This document shows, one piece after another, positions 62,611 to 64,000 of a DNA stretch of 64,000 bases. Below the pieces are notes generated by a model. The model was not told the origin of the DNA. It made no database searches and saw only the letters and a program-made list of their open reading frames with translations. This DNA is from Pedobacter schmidteae (lineage in GTDB: Bacteria; Bacteroidota; Bacteroidia; Sphingobacteriales; Sphingobacteriaceae): assembly GCF_900564155.1 (NCBI RefSeq), contig NZ_LS999839.1, forward strand, positions 5,701,097 to 5,765,096, written 5' to 3'. Position 1 is the stretch's first letter, and each line of letters opens with the position of its first letter. Both the position numbers and the translations under genes were made by a program.

Positions 62611-62642
62611 GATAAAACCAGGAGCGCTGGAGACGCCCCTGG
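62611..62642 (-). terminator. Antisense-oriented hairpin between fecR and susC, locus 5
   Basis: On the minus strand a 9-bp stem with one G-U pair (plus-strand arms CCAGGAGCG at 62618-62626 and CGCCCCTGG at 62634-62642) is followed by TTTTATC. FecR and SusC here run on the plus strand, so again it points against them. The T-tract is short. Confidence 0.55.
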
Positions 62643-62704
62643 AAAAGTCCAGGTTACTTCCGAAATAAGCTATAGTCCGTTTAAACCTAAACTAACCAAA
62701 TGTA
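62614..62704 (-). ncRNA. Candidate antisense RNA opposite the susC leader, locus 5
   Basis: A minus-strand TACATTTG box (plus coordinates 62697-62704) overlaps the SusC start codon exactly as in locus 4 and continues GGTTAG. The antisense terminator is at 62611-62642. The RNA would be about 75-80 nt. No -33 TTG is seen. Locus 5 lies on the other strand from loci 1-4, so the feature follows the locus and not the chromosome strand. Confidence 0.4.
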
Positions 62705-64000
62705 TGAAATTTTACTCTTTTGGTGTATGCGCCAAACAAACCGGCATACACTACAAAATTTTGTTGATTATGAAACTCATAATTGTTTTGATGATCTCCA
62801 CTTTCCTGCAGGTATACGCCACAGGCTATGCACAGAAATTTACCATATCAAAAAAGAATGCCTCGTTGGAGCAGATTTTCAAAGAGATCAAAAAACAAAG
62901 TCATTATACCTTCCTGTATAACATCAGCACCCTTAAAAAGGCCAATCGCATTGCCATCGATGTGAAGGATCAAAGTATTGATGAAGTGCTGAAATACTGT
63001 TTTAAAGATCAACCGCTGAGCTATAAAATAGCCAACGACATCATTGTAGTGCAAAAAAAGGTAGCCCCACAGCCTGGCGCTATGCAAGCACAAACAACCG
63101 TCAGCGGTAAAATTACCGATGAGACAGGGCTTCCGCTATCAGGGGTTTCTATCCGGACCAAAGACGGAAGGGTCAAATCCTCTACCAATCCCAATGGCCA
63201 ATTTGAACTAAAGGGCATCCTGGCTGATGATGTTTTACTCGTTTCCTTTATCGGCTTTGCTACGCAGGAAATTGCCGTTGTAGGTCGCACCATCATTAAC
63301 ATTGTTTTGAAAGAAGATACAAAAGGCCTAAATGAGGTGGTGGTAGTGGGCTACGGAACCACCAAAAAGGCCAACCTTACCGGTGCTGTAGATCAGATCG
63401 GCAGCGAGTATTTCCAAGACCGCCCGGTAGCCAATACCACAAGGGCATTACAAGGTGTTATCCCCGGCCTCAACATCAAAATGACCGACGGCAAACCTAC
63501 CCGAAGCTCGGTATACAACATTCGTGGAGTTACTTCCATAGGTGCAGCTTCCAGTGAGGCCGGCGCACTCGTTTTGGTCGATGGTGTACCCTCAAATCCC
63601 AACAACCTCAATCCTACCGATATTGCTACGGTAACCGTACTCAAAGATGCCGCCTCGGCTGCCATCTACGGGGCAAGGGGCTCTTTTGGGGTAGTCCTGA
63701 TTACCACTAAGGTTCCCCAGAAAGGAAAAGTCCAGTTCAATTACAGTTCCAACTTTTCGATTAACCAACACACCAACCGGCCCGATTTTATCAACGATGG
63801 ATATTCCTGGGCCAAGGTTTTTGACGAAGCCTATGCCGGTTGGTTTGATTATACCGAGCGGCCCGCAAATATCAACGGCGTTTATCCTTTTTCGCAAACT
63901 TATCTGGAAGAGCTGAAACGGCGTTCGGAAGACCCTTCACTACCTAAAGTAGAAGTCAATGCCGCCGGCAACTATGTGTATTACAACAGTACCGACTGGA
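62704..64000 (+). CDS. SusC/RagA-family TonB-dependent transporter with STN domain (5' part, locus 5)
   Basis: The ATG at 62704 opens a frame that stays open to the window end, giving about 432 residues. The 22-residue extension precedes the signal core (MKLIIVLMISTFLQVYATG). The STN domain (EQIFKEIKKQSHYTFLYNIS, then YKIANDIIVVQKK) is followed by a carboxypeptidase-regulatory-like domain (VSGKITDETGLPLSGVSIRT) and the plug (VVVVGYGTTKKANLTGAVDQ, then GALVLVDGVPSNPNNLNPTD, then GVVLITTKVP). The barrel has just begun. SusD and any enzymes of locus 5 should follow outside the window. Confidence 0.93.
   Translation, partial: MKFYSFGVCAKQTGIHYKILLIMKLIIVLMISTFLQVYATGYAQKFTISKKNASLEQIFKEIKKQSHYTFLYNISTLKKANRIAIDVKDQSIDEVLKYCFKDQPLSYKIANDIIVVQKKVAPQPGAMQAQTTVSGKITDETGLPLSGVSIRTKDGRVKSSTNPNGQFELKGILADDVLLVSFIGFATQEIAVVGRTIINIVLKEDTKGLNEVVVVGYGTTKKANLTGAVDQIGSEYFQDRPVANTTRALQGVIPGLNIKMTDGKPTRSSVYNIRGVTSIGAASSEAGALVLVDGVPSNPNNLNPTDIATVTVLKDAASAAIYGARGSFGVVLITTKVPQKGKVQFNYSSNFSINQHTNRPDFINDGYSWAKVFDEAYAGWFDYTERPANINGVYPFSQTYLEELKRRSEDPSLPKVEVNAAGNYVYYNSTDW

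Overview
The window looks like a chromosomal segment of a Bacteroidota bacterium, most likely a Sphingobacteriaceae member close to Pedobacter. The reasons are the repeated SusC/SusD outer-membrane pairs, each led by an ECF sigma factor and a FecR anti-sigma factor with DUF4974; many lipoproteins and TlpA/DUF4369 proteins; TAnnTTTG promoter boxes; and near-absence of Shine-Dalgarno sites. The genus is an inference from style, because no rRNA is present.

Layout. 1-545: 5' part of an ABC-type substrate-binding lipoprotein. 711-11350 (minus): locus 1, ECF sigma, FecR, SusC, SusD, two extracellular-type lipoproteins and a glycosyl-hydrolase-like TIM-barrel lipoprotein. 11632-12819 (plus): FISUMP-domain lipoprotein. 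12884-19528 (minus): locus 2, ECF, FecR, SusC and SusD with no enzyme. 19812-30179 (minus): locus 3, ECF, FecR, SusC, SusD, a DUF1735/discoidin lipoprotein and two TlpA thioredoxins. 30240-37479: accessory mix (methyltransferases, a DUF4886 SGNH-like protein, a DUF1275 membrane protein with a dihydrofolate-reductase remnant behind it, a Crp-type regulator, an ABC exporter pair, a DHFR-family protein). 37695-38639: metA. 38787-47973 (minus): locus 4, ECF, FecR, SusC, SusD, a GH18 endoglycosidase and a DUF1735/LamG lipoprotein. 48196-54063: TetR cluster, O-methyltransferase, tRNA-Arg, DUF2911 protein, a PAS protein with an H-box but no ATPase domain, a secreted protein and TspO. 54082-60377: patatin/beta-barrel protein, TamA-like Omp85 protein, SpoU-type RNA methyltransferase, tRNA-Cys and a 58-residue basic protein. 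60564-64000 (plus): locus 5, ECF, FecR and the start of SusC, cut by the window end.

How it works together. Each Sus locus reads as a cell-surface signalling unit. Substrate is captured by SusD and surface lipoproteins and imported by SusC. The periplasmic STN domain at the SusC N-terminus talks to FecR, which frees the ECF sigma factor to transcribe the operon. Locus 4 resembles endo-beta-N-acetylglucosaminidase (N-glycan) loci.

The most interesting signal is in the FecR-SusC intergenic gaps. All five contain a hairpin plus T-tract pointing against SusC transcription. Most also have an antisense TAnnTTTG box upstream of the hairpin. This is what a family of roughly 75-115 nt cis-antisense RNAs controlling each locus would look like, as known for Bacteroides polysaccharide loci. 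Two REP-like repeats appear to have been absorbed in frame into the locus 5 FecR gene.
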